Source: JAJPKK01 sp963824905 (GTDB taxonomy: Bacteria; Pseudomonadota; Alphaproteobacteria; Rhizobiales; Xanthobacteraceae). Taken from it: a stretch of 64,000 bases of DNA. Location of the stretch: positions 233,983-297,982 of the forward strand of contig CAWGRH010000012.1 of assembly GCA_963824905.1 (NCBI GenBank), read 5' to 3'. The translations under genes and the position numbers were made by a program. Positions 7,498 to 15,817 of the stretch are shown here, piece by piece. Numbering within the stretch: position 1 is the stretch's first letter; each line of letters starts with the position of its first letter. The notes beneath the pieces are model-generated. The model did no database searches and was not told where the DNA came from. It worked only from the letters and a program-made list of their open reading frames with translations.

Positions 7498-9117
7498 TTG
7501 TCCCGCATGAACCTCGGGCGGACCCCTCCAGATGGCAACAAGCCGTCCGGGCCGAGCGCTGACGGCGCGCCGGCCGCACGGCGGCCGCATGAGCCGACAC
7601 CGCCCGCGCCGAAACCGGACGCACCGAAGGAGGCCAGGCCGGACGACGCCGCTCGGGCGTGGAATGTCGCGCGACGTCCGACGTTCCTCGCCGTGTTCCC
7701 ATCGATCATGCTGCCGATGTTCCTGGCCGTGCTCGACCAGACCATCGTCGCCACCGCGCTGCCGTCGATCGCGGCGTCGACCGGCGAGGTCGAGCGCGCG
7801 GCATGGGTCATCGTCTCCTACCTCATCGCTTCGACTATCGCGGCGCCGATCTACGGCCGGCTCGGCAATTCGTTCGGCCGCCGCCGGCTGATGTTCGTCG
7901 CGCTCATCGTGTTCATCGTCGCCTCGCTGCTCTGCGCAGCGTCGACGACGATTATTCAACTCACCTTGGCGCGCCTGCTCCAGGGCCTCGGCGGCGGCGG
8001 GCTGATGACGCTCTCCCAGGCGCTGGTCGGCGAAGCGTTTCCGCCGCGCGAGCGCGCCCGCTACCAGGGCTATCTCGCTGCCGTCGCGGTGTGCGCCAAC
8101 ACCTTCGGGCCGGTCGCCGGCGGCTACCTCACCGAGCACTTCGGCTGGCAGTCGGTGTTCCTCGTCAACGTGCCGGTCGGGCTGCTCGCCATGTGGCTCA
8201 CCACCAAGCTCGAGAACCGCGTCCCGGACAAACCGAACTGGACGCCCGACCCGTTCGGCCTGCTGTTCTTCACGCTGTTCGTGACGATGTCGCTCCTCGC
8301 GCTCGAGCAGGCGCAGCACATGGAGATGTCGGCGCTGCCGCTCGCCGGCGGATTGCTCGCGATCGGTCTCCTTTCCGGCGGGTTGCTGGTGCGCCAGGAG
8401 ATGCGGGCGCCGTCGCCGCTCATTCCGCTCACGCTGCTGCGGCGCCCGACGATCTGGCGCAGCGATGCGCTCGCCGCCTGCCACGGCGCGGCGCTCGTCT
8501 CGCTGATCACCTTCCTGCCGATCTATCTCCAGGTCGTGCGGGGACTTTCGCCGGCGCAGACCGGCGTGCTGCTGGTGCCGCTCACCATCGGCATCTTCAC
8601 GGGCTCGCTGGTCACCGGGCGCCTGGTGAGCAAGACCGGCCGCACCACGATCTTTCCGGTGTTCGGGCTCGTGCTCGTCACTGTGAACATCGTGGTGCTG
8701 GCGCTGTTCGCGCGGCAAATCGGCATCACCGGGCTCGGATGGCTGCTGCTGTGGAACGGGCTCTTCATGGGCACGGTGATGGGCGTCGTCCAGGTCACCG
8801 TGCAGAGCGAATCGGGACCGGTGAAGCTCGGCGAAGCGGCGGCCTCGGTGCAGTTCTCGCGCTCGGTCGGCGCCGCCTTCGGCACCGCCATCGTCACCGC
8901 GGTGCTGTTCGCCGCGCTCACCTTGAAAAATCCGGAAGCCGCGCGGGCCTTCACGACAATGGTGGAGCACGGCGGCCCATCGGCGTTGGCGCCGGGTCAA
9001 CTCGCCGCCGTGCAGAGCGACATCGCCGAGGCGTTCCGCGCCGCGTTCCTCTCGATCGCGGGCTTCACCGCGATCGGCATCGTGCTCGCGATGTCGATTC
9101 CGCTGCGGCGGATTTAG
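7498..9117 (+). CDS. MFS transporter, DHA2 (EmrB/QacA, 14-TM) drug exporter type
   Basis: The 539-residue protein has a cytoplasmic Pro-rich N-terminus of about 60 residues and then many membrane segments. Landmarks are FLAVLDQTIVATALPSIAAS (motif D1 of DHA2 exporters), YGRLGNSFGRRRLM (motif A) and LQGLGGGGLMTLSQALVGE (motif B region). The open frame begins at a TTG (7498) preceded by AGGA, and an ATG lies at 7507. It is likely a proton-driven multidrug or toxic-compound exporter in the inner membrane. No regulator or membrane-fusion partner is adjacent. Confidence 0.9.
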   Translation: MSRMNLGRTPPDGNKPSGPSADGAPAARRPHEPTPPAPKPDAPKEARPDDAARAWNVARRPTFLAVFPSIMLPMFLAVLDQTIVATALPSIAASTGEVERAAWVIVSYLIASTIAAPIYGRLGNSFGRRRLMFVALIVFIVASLLCAASTTIIQLTLARLLQGLGGGGLMTLSQALVGEAFPPRERARYQGYLAAVAVCANTFGPVAGGYLTEHFGWQSVFLVNVPVGLLAMWLTTKLENRVPDKPNWTPDPFGLLFFTLFVTMSLLALEQAQHMEMSALPLAGGLLAIGLLSGGLLVRQEMRAPSPLIPLTLLRRPTIWRSDALAACHGAALVSLITFLPIYLQVVRGLSPAQTGVLLVPLTIGIFTGSLVTGRLVSKTGRTTIFPVFGLVLVTVNIVVLALFARQIGITGLGWLLLWNGLFMGTVMGVVQVTVQSESGPVKLGEAAASVQFSRSVGAAFGTAIVTAVLFAALTLKNPEAARAFTTMVEHGGPSALAPGQLAAVQSDIAEAFRAAFLSIAGFTAIGIVLAMSIPLRRI

Positions 9118-9140
9118 CGGCGGCACGCAATTCGTGAGCC

Positions 9141-9236
9141 CGTAGGATGGGTTGAGCGCAGCGAAACCCATCGTGATTTCGCAAGTTTTTGAACAGGTCC
9201 ATGGCGGGTTTCGCCTTCGGCTCAACCCACCCTACG
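9141..9236. repeat. Dispersed imperfect inverted repeat (GTAGGATGGGTT type)
   Basis: A left arm at 9141-9172 (CGTAGGATGGGTTGAGCG and following) is matched by an inverted right arm at 9201-9236, ending AACCCACCCTACG. The two flank about 28 bases. Elements with this consensus are scattered between genes in many proteobacteria. Here it lies between the convergent MFS gene and hemW. Confidence 0.8.
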
Positions 9237-9241
9237 GCGCA

Positions 9242-10436
9242 CTACGCCGCCAGATCCGCGACGATGGCGTCGAGCAGCGGAAACCCTGCGGCGGTGACGC
9301 GCAGGCGCCCGTCGCTGGTCGTCTCGACGAGGCCATGTGTCGACAAGCTCGGCGATCTGCTTCTGTGCCAGCGGTGCGCCGGCGAGCGCGGCGAATCGCG
9401 CGAGGTCGATGCCTTCGGCGAGCCGCAGTCCCATCAGCAGGAACTCGTCTGCGGTTTCGACACGGCTAAGCGCTTCGTCGGTGACGACGCCGGTGCCGTT
9501 CGCCTCGACCCGCATCAGCCATGCCTCCGGCCGTTTCTCCGTCGCGGTGGCATGCCGGCGGCCGTCGATGTCGAGGCGGCCGTGGGCGCCGGGGCCGATG
9601 CCGGCATATTCGTGGTAACGCCAGTAGACGAGGTTATGGCGGCACTCCGCGCCCGGCCTCGCGTAGTTCGAGATTTCGTAGGCCGGCAATCCGGCTGCGG
9701 CGCAGACCTCGCCGGTGAGGTCGTAAAGCTCGCGGGCGTGGTCGCCGTCCGGCACGGCGAGCTTGCCGGCGGCGTGAAGCGCGGCAAACGGCGTGTCGGG
9801 CTCGATGGTGAGCTGGTAGAGCGAGAGATGCTCGGCCGCCTCGCCGATGGCGCGCGTGAGCTCGGCGCGCCAGGCGGGCGCGGTCTGGTCCGGCCGCGCA
9901 TAGATGAGGTCGAACGAATAGCGCTCGAACGCGCCGCGCGCGATCGCGACCGCGGCGAGCGCTTCGGCGGCGGTGTGCATCCGCCCGAGCGCCTTGAGCG
10001 CGGCGTCGTCGAGCGCCTGCACGCCGAGCGACACCCGATTGACGCCGGCGGCGCGATATCCCGCAAAGCGCGTCGCCTCGACGCTCGTGGGATTGGCTTC
10101 GAGCGTGACCTCGACGCCGGGCGCGACATGCCAGTGCTGCGCCACCGCATCGAGGATCGCGGCGACGGTGTCAGGCTTCATCAGCGACGGCGTGCCGCCG
10201 CCGAAGAAGATCGTCGATACCGTGCGTCCCGGCGCACGCGCGGCCGTTGCCGCGATCTCGGCGGTGAAGGCGCGCACGAACCGCGTCTCGTCGATCTCGG
10301 CGTGGCGGACATGGCTGTTGAAGTCGCAATAGGGGCACTTCGACAGGCAGAACGGCCAATGGATATAGACCCCGAACGCCTCGTCCGCGGCGCGATCGCT
10401 CGTCGTGGCGGGGAGCGCCCGTTCAGGCTTTGCCAA
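9242..10436 (-). CDS. hemW: Radical SAM heme chaperone HemW, frameshifted near the C-terminus
   Basis: The start is a TTG at 10436 preceded by GGAGG with six-base spacing, overlapping rdgB by 14 bases. The N-terminus has FGVYIHWPFCLSKCPYCDFN, whose CxxxCxxC binds the radical-SAM 4Fe-4S cluster. It then has IFFGGGTPSLM and VNRVSLGVQALDDAALKALG, all typical of HemW (formerly HemN-like). At about 9334 one extra base moves the frame. Reading on in the +1 frame restores GLVETTSDGRLRVTAAGFPL and a normal end at 9242. Without correction the last roughly 30 residues would be scrambled. The catalytic domain is intact. An indel error or a recent mutation are both possible. Confidence 0.88.
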
Positions 10437-11085
10437 GGCAGGCCTCCGCGAGCTTGAAGAAGGCGCGGGCACGATGGGAGAGGCCGCGGCTGCCCGGCGG
10501 CAGGCCGTGCTTCTCCTCGCTTGCCATCTCGCCGAAGGTGCGGTCGTGCCCCTCGGGGAGGAACATCGGGTCGTAGCCGAAACCTTTCTCGCCGCGCGGC
10601 GGCCACACCAGCACGCCGTCGACGCGGCCCTCGAAAGTCTCGTTGTGTCCGTCGGGCCAGGCGACGCAGAGCGCCGAGATGAAGTGGGCGGTGCGCGCTT
10701 CGGGCGATGTCGCGCCGAGGCGCTGCAGCCTCTCCTCGATGTCGCCCATGGCGCGATGGAAGTTCTTGTCGGGGCCAGCCCAGCGCGCCGAATGGATACC
10801 CGGCGCGCCGCCGAGCGCGTCAACCACGAGGCCGGAGTCGTCGGCGAAGGCCGGAAGCGCGGCAGCCTTCGCCGCGGCGGCTGCCTTGATCAATGCGTTC
10901 TCGGCAAAGCTCGTGCCGGTCTCCTCGGGCTCGGCGAGGCCGAGCTCGCCGGCCGAAACCACGGCGATGCCGTAAGGCGCGAGCAGCTCGCGCATCTCGG
11001 TGAGCTTGCCTGAGTTATGGGTCGCGATCACGAGGCGTCCGGCGATAGGGCGATGACTTTGGGGGCGATGACGTTGCAAAAGCAT
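10423..11085 (-). CDS. rdgB: XTP/dITP diphosphatase (RdgB/HAM1)
   Basis: The 220-residue protein has the complete Ham1 signature: RLVIATHNSGKLTEMRELL, the LPAFADDSGLVVDALGGAPG loop with the catalytic acidic pair, and the EKGFGYDPMF segment. It hydrolyses non-canonical purine nucleoside triphosphates and keeps them out of DNA and RNA. It sits between rph and hemW on the same strand, as in many Alphaproteobacteria, and overlaps hemW. Confidence 0.95.
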   Translation of the reverse strand: MLLQRHRPQSHRPIAGRLVIATHNSGKLTEMRELLAPYGIAVVSAGELGLAEPEETGTSFAENALIKAAAAAKAAALPAFADDSGLVVDALGGAPGIHSARWAGPDKNFHRAMGDIEERLQRLGATSPEARTAHFISALCVAWPDGHNETFEGRVDGVLVWPPRGEKGFGYDPMFLPEGHDRTFGEMASEEKHGLPPGSRGLSHRARAFFKLAEACLGKA

Positions 11086-11157
11086 TCAATCCCCAATTCG
11101 CGGATTTCGGAAGGCGAAGCTCCGGCGTCAAGCTCCGGAGTCAGGCCCTGGCCGGTA

Positions 11158-11871
11158 TCACATCACCGCCAGCTTCTGCAGGTCGATCAGCTTGCCGACC
11201 CCTTTGCGCGCCAGCAACAACATGTCCATGAATTGGGCTTCGGTGAACGGCGTCTTCTCCGCCGTGCCCTGGATCTCGACAATGCCGCCGTTCCCGGTCA
11301 GCACGAAATTGGCGTCGGTGTCCGCGGCGGAATCCTCGGCATAGTCGAGGTCGAGCACGGGCGTGCCGTTATGGATGCCACAGGAGATCGCGGCGACGTT
11401 GTCGCGCAGCGGCACCGTGCGGATGATGTCGCGGTTCTTCATCCAGGTGAGGCAATCGTGCAGCGCGACCCAGCCGCCGGTGATCGAGGCCGTGCGGGTG
11501 CCGCCGTCCGCCTGGATGACGTCGCAGTCGATGGTGATCTGGCGCTCACCGAGCGCCTCGAGGTCGACGATGGCGCGCAGGCTGCGTCCGATCAGCCGCT
11601 GAATCTCCACGGTGCGGCCGCCCTGCTTGCCGGCGGAGGCCTCGCGCCGCGTCCGTTCCTGGGTGGCGCGCGGCAGCATGCCGTATTCGGCGGTGACCCA
11701 CCCGCGCGCCTGGCCCTTGAGCCAGGGCGGCATGCGGTCCTCGAGCGTCGCCGTCACCAGCACATGGGTGTCGCCGAACTTCACGAAGCAGGACCCCTCC
11801 GCGTATTTGACCACCCCGCGTTCGAGGGTGACCGCGCGAAGCTCGTCGGGTTGGCGCCGGCTCGGTCGCAT
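11158..11871 (-). CDS. rph: Ribonuclease PH
   Basis: From the ATG at 11871 the protein is 237 residues, the standard length for RNase PH, a phosphorolytic 3'-5' exoribonuclease acting on tRNA precursors. It begins MRPSRRQPDELRAVTLERGV and contains GSCFVKFGDTHVLVTATLED. The conserved TRREASAGKQGGRTVEIQRL and IDCDVIQADGGTRTASITGG segments follow. It diverges from hrcA across 135 bases, the classical hrcA/rph arrangement. Confidence 0.97.
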   Translation of the reverse strand: MRPSRRQPDELRAVTLERGVVKYAEGSCFVKFGDTHVLVTATLEDRMPPWLKGQARGWVTAEYGMLPRATQERTRREASAGKQGGRTVEIQRLIGRSLRAIVDLEALGERQITIDCDVIQADGGTRTASITGGWVALHDCLTWMKNRDIIRTVPLRDNVAAISCGIHNGTPVLDLDYAEDSAADTDANFVLTGNGGIVEIQGTAEKTPFTEAQFMDMLLLARKGVGKLIDLQKLAVM

Positions 11872-12006
11872 GACTACATTTCTCCTGGCGGCAGGTCGAA
11901 TGCCGCGCTCCTCCGGAGCAACGCTTTTAAGTTCGCAGGGTCCGCTCCACAAGCCCGCGTTTTGTGACGGCGCCGCCCGGGATAGACAAACGAGGCCCTC
12001 CGGGGC

Positions 12007-13107
12007 ATGGATTCGGTGATGCGTTCCATTTCTCAAGACGTGCCGATCGGCTCGAGCGAAATCAGCCTCGCCCAGCTCAACGATCGTTCGCGCGAGATTT
12101 TTCGCCAGATCGTCGAGAGCTATCTCGCGACCGGCGAGCCGGTCGGCTCGCGCAACCTGTCGCGCATCATTCCGATGACGCTGTCGCCCGCTTCGGTGCG
12201 CAACGTCATGCAGGACCTGGAGCAGCTCGGCCTGATCTATGCGCCGCACACCTCGGCGGGCCGGCTGCCGACCGAGCTCGGGCTGCGCTTCTTCGTCGAT
12301 GCGCTGATGCAGATCGGCGATCTCTCCGAGCCCGACCGGGTCTCGATCGAGGGCCAGGTCGCGGCCGCCGGCACGACGGTGGAGAACGTGCTCACCGAAG
12401 CCTCGACGCTGCTCTCCGGGCTCACGCGCGCCGCCGGCGTCGTCCTCACCCACAAAGCGAATGTCCGCTTGAAGCATATCGAGTTCGTGCGGCTCGAGCC
12501 GGAGCGTGCCCTCGTCGTGCTGGTCGCCGAGGACGGACAGGTCGAGAACCGCGTGCTCGCCCTGCCGATCGGGCTGCCGACCTCGGCGCTCACCGAGGCG
12601 TCGAACTTCCTCAACGCCCATGTGCGCGGCAAGACCCTCGCCGAGGCCAAGGCCGAGCTCGAAGCCGCGCTCGAGGCCGGCCGCGCCGAGCTCGACGCGC
12701 TCACCCAGAAGATCGTCGCCGCGGGCTTTGCGAGCTGGTCCGGCGGCGAGCGCGACGAACGCAAATTGATCGTGCGCGGCCACGCCAACCTGCTCGACGA
12801 TCTCAAGGCGGTCGAGGACCTCGAACGGGTGCGCCGGCTGTTCGACGAGCTCGAAACCAAGCGCGGCGTCGTCGACATCCTCGGCCGCGCCGAGCGGGCC
12901 GAGGGCGTGCGCATCTTCATCGGCTCGGAGAACAAGCTGTTCTCGCTGTCGGGCTCGTCGACCATCATCTCGCCCTATCGCGATGCGAGCGGCGGCATCG
13001 TCGGCGTGATCGGCGTGATCGGCCCGACCCGGCTCAACTACGCCCGCATCGTGCCGATGGTCGATTACACCGCGAAGGTGGTGAGCAAGCTGCTGGCGCC
13101 GGGGTGA
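12007..13107 (+). CDS. hrcA: Heat-inducible transcription repressor HrcA
   Basis: The 366-residue product has an N-terminal winged-helix region (LNDRSREIFRQIVESYLATG, then PVGSRNLSRIIPMTLSPASV and HTSAGRLPTELGLRFFVD). It ends with the GSSTIISPYRD and VIGPTRLNYARIVPMVDYTA segments of the HrcA family. HrcA represses groESL and related chaperone genes by binding CIRCE operators. No CIRCE inverted repeat (TTAGCACTC-N9-GAGTGCTAA) is visible in the 135-bp rph/hrcA spacer, so the gene is probably not autoregulated through CIRCE here. Confidence 0.96.
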   Translation: MDSVMRSISQDVPIGSSEISLAQLNDRSREIFRQIVESYLATGEPVGSRNLSRIIPMTLSPASVRNVMQDLEQLGLIYAPHTSAGRLPTELGLRFFVDALMQIGDLSEPDRVSIEGQVAAAGTTVENVLTEASTLLSGLTRAAGVVLTHKANVRLKHIEFVRLEPERALVVLVAEDGQVENRVLALPIGLPTSALTEASNFLNAHVRGKTLAEAKAELEAALEAGRAELDALTQKIVAAGFASWSGGERDERKLIVRGHANLLDDLKAVEDLERVRRLFDELETKRGVVDILGRAERAEGVRIFIGSENKLFSLSGSSTIISPYRDASGGIVGVIGVIGPTRLNYARIVPMVDYTAKVVSKLLAPG

Positions 13108-13115
13108 GGGTTCTT

Positions 13116-13231
13116 CCTCCCCCGCTTGCGGGGGAGGGTAGGGAGGGGGAAAGCAGCGGTGCGACAGGCAATGCGGTGCGATTGGCAGTAGCGGCCCCCT
13201 CCCCATCCCTCCCCCGCAAGCGGGAGAGGGA
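13116..13231. repeat. Paired G/C-rich palindromic repeats
   Basis: A perfect palindrome CCTCCCCCGCTTGCGGGGGAGG around 13116-13138 is followed about 60 bases later by a related element near 13200-13231 in opposite sense (CTCCCCCGCAAGCGGGAGAG). Together they form a larger hairpin-capable unit between hrcA and the acyl-CoA dehydrogenase gene. The same core recurs near 53480 and, in related form, near 20250 and 32330. Confidence 0.85.
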
Positions 13232-13336
13232 GTCCCTCGCCGCGGGAGAGGAGCTGCCGCACGAGGAGCTACTCCGCTTGCTCGCAACCTCCCGTCCGCG
13301 CGATAACAGGGCACGTCAACACCGAGGAGTTCCGCG

Positions 13337-14563
13337 ATGAGCACGGCGAAGGCTGCAACGGGTGCCAAGGAGCGCAGCAAGGAACGCGCCTCGTTCCGCT
13401 GGGACGATCCGCTGCTGTTCGACGACCAGCTCACCGAGGACGAGCGGCTGATCCGCGACACCGCGCGCGGCTACGCGCAGGACAAGCTGATGCCGCGGGT
13501 GATCGACGCCTACATGCAGGAGCACACCGACCGCGCCGTCTTCAACGAGATGGGCGAGCTCGGCCTCCTCGGCGTGACCATCCCCGAGGCCTATGGCGGC
13601 GCGGAAGCGGGCTACGTCTCTTACGGCCTGGTGGCGCGCGAGATCGAGCGGGTCGATTCCGGATTCCGCTCGATGATGAGCGTGCAGTCGTCGCTCGTGA
13701 TGTATCCGATCTACGCGTATGGCGACGAGAGCCAGCGCAAGAAATATCTGCCCAAGCTCGCGACCGGGGAGTGGGTCGGCTGCTTCGGCCTCACCGAGCC
13801 CGATGCCGGCTCCGATCCCGCCGGCATGAAGACGCGGGCCGAGAAGGTGTCCGACGGCTATCGCCTCACCGGCACCAAGATGTGGATTTCCAACGCGCCG
13901 CTCGCCGACGTGTTCGTGATCTGGGCGAAGTCGGCGGCGCATGGCGACGACATCCGCGGCTTCGTGCTCGAAAAGGGCATGAAGGGCCTCTCGGCGCCGA
14001 AGATCGGCGGCAAGCTGTCGCTGCGCGCCTCGGTCACCGGCGAGGTGGTGATGGACGGCGTCGTGGTGCCGGAGGAGTGCCTGCTGCCCAACGTCACCGG
14101 CCTCAAGGGGCCGTTCGGCTGCCTCACCCGGGCGCGCTTCGGCATCGCGCTCGGCGTCATGGGCGCCGCGGAGGACTGCTGGCACCGCGCGCGGCAATAC
14201 ACGCTCGACCGCAAGCAGTTCGGCCGGCCGCTCGCCGCGACGCAACTCGTGCAGAAGAAGCTCGCCGACATGCAGACCGAGATCGCGCTCGGCCTGCAGA
14301 CCGCTTTGCGCGTGGGGCGCTTGCTCGACGACGGCCGCGCCACGCCGGAGATGATCTCGCTCGTCAAGCGCAACAATTGCGGCAAGGCACTCGACATCGC
14401 GCGCGTCGCCCGCGACATGCACGGCGGCAACGGCATCCAGGTCGAGTACCACGTGATGCGGCACATGACGAACCTCGAGACCGTGAACACCTACGAGGGC
14501 ACCCACGACGTCCACGCGCTGATCCTCGGCCGTGCGCAAACGGGCTTGCAGGCGTTCGCATGA
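13337..14563 (+). CDS. gcdH: Acyl-CoA dehydrogenase, glutaryl-CoA dehydrogenase type
   Basis: The 408-residue flavoprotein has WVGCFGLTEPDAGSDPAGMK (FAD-binding loop), the KMWISNAPLADVFVIWAKS strand and the C-terminal MHGGNGIQVEYHVMRHMTNL followed by NTYEGTHDVHALILGR. The Glu in TYEGTHD is the catalytic base position. The ISNAPLADVFVIWAK and NTYEGTHDVH signatures match glutaryl-CoA dehydrogenases, which convert glutaryl-CoA to crotonyl-CoA and CO2 in lysine, tryptophan or benzoate breakdown. GGAG-like bases precede the ATG at 13337. It stands alone between two spacers. Confidence 0.88.
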   Translation: MSTAKAATGAKERSKERASFRWDDPLLFDDQLTEDERLIRDTARGYAQDKLMPRVIDAYMQEHTDRAVFNEMGELGLLGVTIPEAYGGAEAGYVSYGLVAREIERVDSGFRSMMSVQSSLVMYPIYAYGDESQRKKYLPKLATGEWVGCFGLTEPDAGSDPAGMKTRAEKVSDGYRLTGTKMWISNAPLADVFVIWAKSAAHGDDIRGFVLEKGMKGLSAPKIGGKLSLRASVTGEVVMDGVVVPEECLLPNVTGLKGPFGCLTRARFGIALGVMGAAEDCWHRARQYTLDRKQFGRPLAATQLVQKKLADMQTEIALGLQTALRVGRLLDDGRATPEMISLVKRNNCGKALDIARVARDMHGGNGIQVEYHVMRHMTNLETVNTYEGTHDVHALILGRAQTGLQAFA

Positions 14564-14704
14564 TGGCGCGGGTTTCAACGCGCCTGTGATGCCCAGCCGC
14601 TTCGGAATGTGTGAATTTCACAAGGCTTAACCAAGCCGCGCGGCCGTTTCCGATATCCTCCGACGACATCCTGACCCGCCTCGCTCTCAGCGGGACACCG
14701 GGCC

Positions 14705-14732
14705 TTGCCTGTGCACGCAAAAATAGTATAAT
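14705..14732 (+). promoter_or_regulatory. Probable sigma-70 promoter of the amidase gene
   Basis: TTGCCT at 14705-14710 and TATAAT at 14727-14732 are separated by 16 bases, in an AT-rich patch about 50 bases before the ATG at 14782. This fits a housekeeping promoter driving the peptidoglycan amidase as a single-gene unit. Confidence 0.55.
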
Positions 14733-14781
14733 TCGTTTTTACCCCTAAAGGTAGCATTGCGCGTCACGTAGGAGTTACATC

Positions 14782-15807
14782 ATGAGTACCGATATTCCTG
14801 TTTCGGTTGAGGGCAACGACGTCTGGGTGCGGAACGTCAAGGCATCATGGTTCGGGGGCCCGCACGACTCCGAAGACTCCGGCGAAACCGCCAGTGGCGT
14901 GAACACTCGCGCGCACCCCGACATCCTGGGCTGCGCCCTTCCGATGGCCGGCTTCCATCATCCCGCGACGAACGCAAGCCCGATACCCCGGCTGCCCTGG
15001 TTCACCCAGGTGCGGGTGACCAACACCGGCAACGGCAAGGAGATCCAGATCCCGCTGATCGATCTCGGGCCGGCGCTCAATGCCCATTCGCATGCCGCAA
15101 TCGATCTGACGGAAATGGCCTTCGTGCAACTCGGAGGAAAGCCGAGCGCAGGCATCATGGGCGTCACCTTCTCCATCGTGGGGGGCGCGCGCTACATGCC
15201 AAAGGCGGCGGCGGAGCTGAAGACGGTATCGTTGCACAACTCGCTTCCGCCGGGAGGCAACGGCGCGCCGCTGAACCTCGCTCCGGCCGACGACGGGCAC
15301 GGAATCTCTCACGGCATCGACAAGCCCGCGATCAAGCAATTCATCCACAGCCCGAACTACTCGTCGCGAAACGGCGTCAAGATCGACATGGTCGTGATGC
15401 ATTTCACCGACGGTCCGACGGCGCGCGGCGCGATCGATCGGTTTCTCGATCAGTCCGCGCAGGTTTCTGCGCATTACATCATCGACCGTAACGGCGACAT
15501 CTATCAGATGGTCGCCGACGACGATAAGGCCTGGCACGCGAGGGCCGCAAATCCCCGCTCGATCGGGATCGAGCATGTCGCCGTCGAGAACCAGATGATG
15601 AGTCCGGAGCAGGAGATTTCCAGCGTGGCGCTCGTCGGATGGCTCATCGCCACCTATTCGATTCCGCTCAGCAATATTGTGGGACACCGTTTTTCGCCGG
15701 GAAATGCGGGGCACACCGACTGTCCAAACCACCTGTTCGGCCCGGCGACCAAGGCGGCGGTCGATGCGTGGGTCGCCAAGCACTTTGGTGCTCCGGCGGT
15801 CGCTTAG
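14782..15807 (+). CDS. N-acetylmuramoyl-L-alanine amidase with an N-terminal RlpA-like (double-psi barrel) region
   Basis: The C-terminal half (about residues 195-341) is an Amidase_2/AmpD-type domain. It shows VVMHFTDGPTARGAIDRFLD with the first zinc His, the SAHYIIDRNGDIYQMVADDD core, NIVGHRFSPGN with the second His, and HTDCPN with the third ligand. Such enzymes cut the amide between MurNAc and L-Ala. The N-terminal half (about 20-150) has KASWFGGPHDSEDSGETASG, then FTQVRVTNTGNGKEIQIPLI, DLGP and AIDLTEMAFVQLG. This is the pattern of an RlpA-like double-psi beta-barrel (ASWYG, VRVTN, DRGP, IDLS). No signal peptide is visible, so secretion would need another route or lysis. The barrel assignment is inferred from motif order. 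Confidence 0.82.
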   Translation: MSTDIPVSVEGNDVWVRNVKASWFGGPHDSEDSGETASGVNTRAHPDILGCALPMAGFHHPATNASPIPRLPWFTQVRVTNTGNGKEIQIPLIDLGPALNAHSHAAIDLTEMAFVQLGGKPSAGIMGVTFSIVGGARYMPKAAAELKTVSLHNSLPPGGNGAPLNLAPADDGHGISHGIDKPAIKQFIHSPNYSSRNGVKIDMVVMHFTDGPTARGAIDRFLDQSAQVSAHYIIDRNGDIYQMVADDDKAWHARAANPRSIGIEHVAVENQMMSPEQEISSVALVGWLIATYSIPLSNIVGHRFSPGNAGHTDCPNHLFGPATKAAVDAWVAKHFGAPAVA

Positions 15808-15817
15808 GGGGGCTTGT

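Noticed and set aside
7429..9225. Long reverse-strand open frame opposite the MFS exporter
   Set aside because: Its translation is a charged Arg/His/Asp-rich string with no domain, typical of the antisense of a GC-rich membrane-protein gene.
11872..12006. CIRCE operator upstream of hrcA
   Set aside because: I looked for TTAGCACTC and GAGTGCTAA with a nine-base spacer and found neither in the spacer.
11872..13461. Reverse-strand open frame opposite hrcA extending rph at its N-terminus
   Set aside because: The extension lacks any family pattern. RNase PH has its conserved start at the ATG at 11871 and normal length from there.
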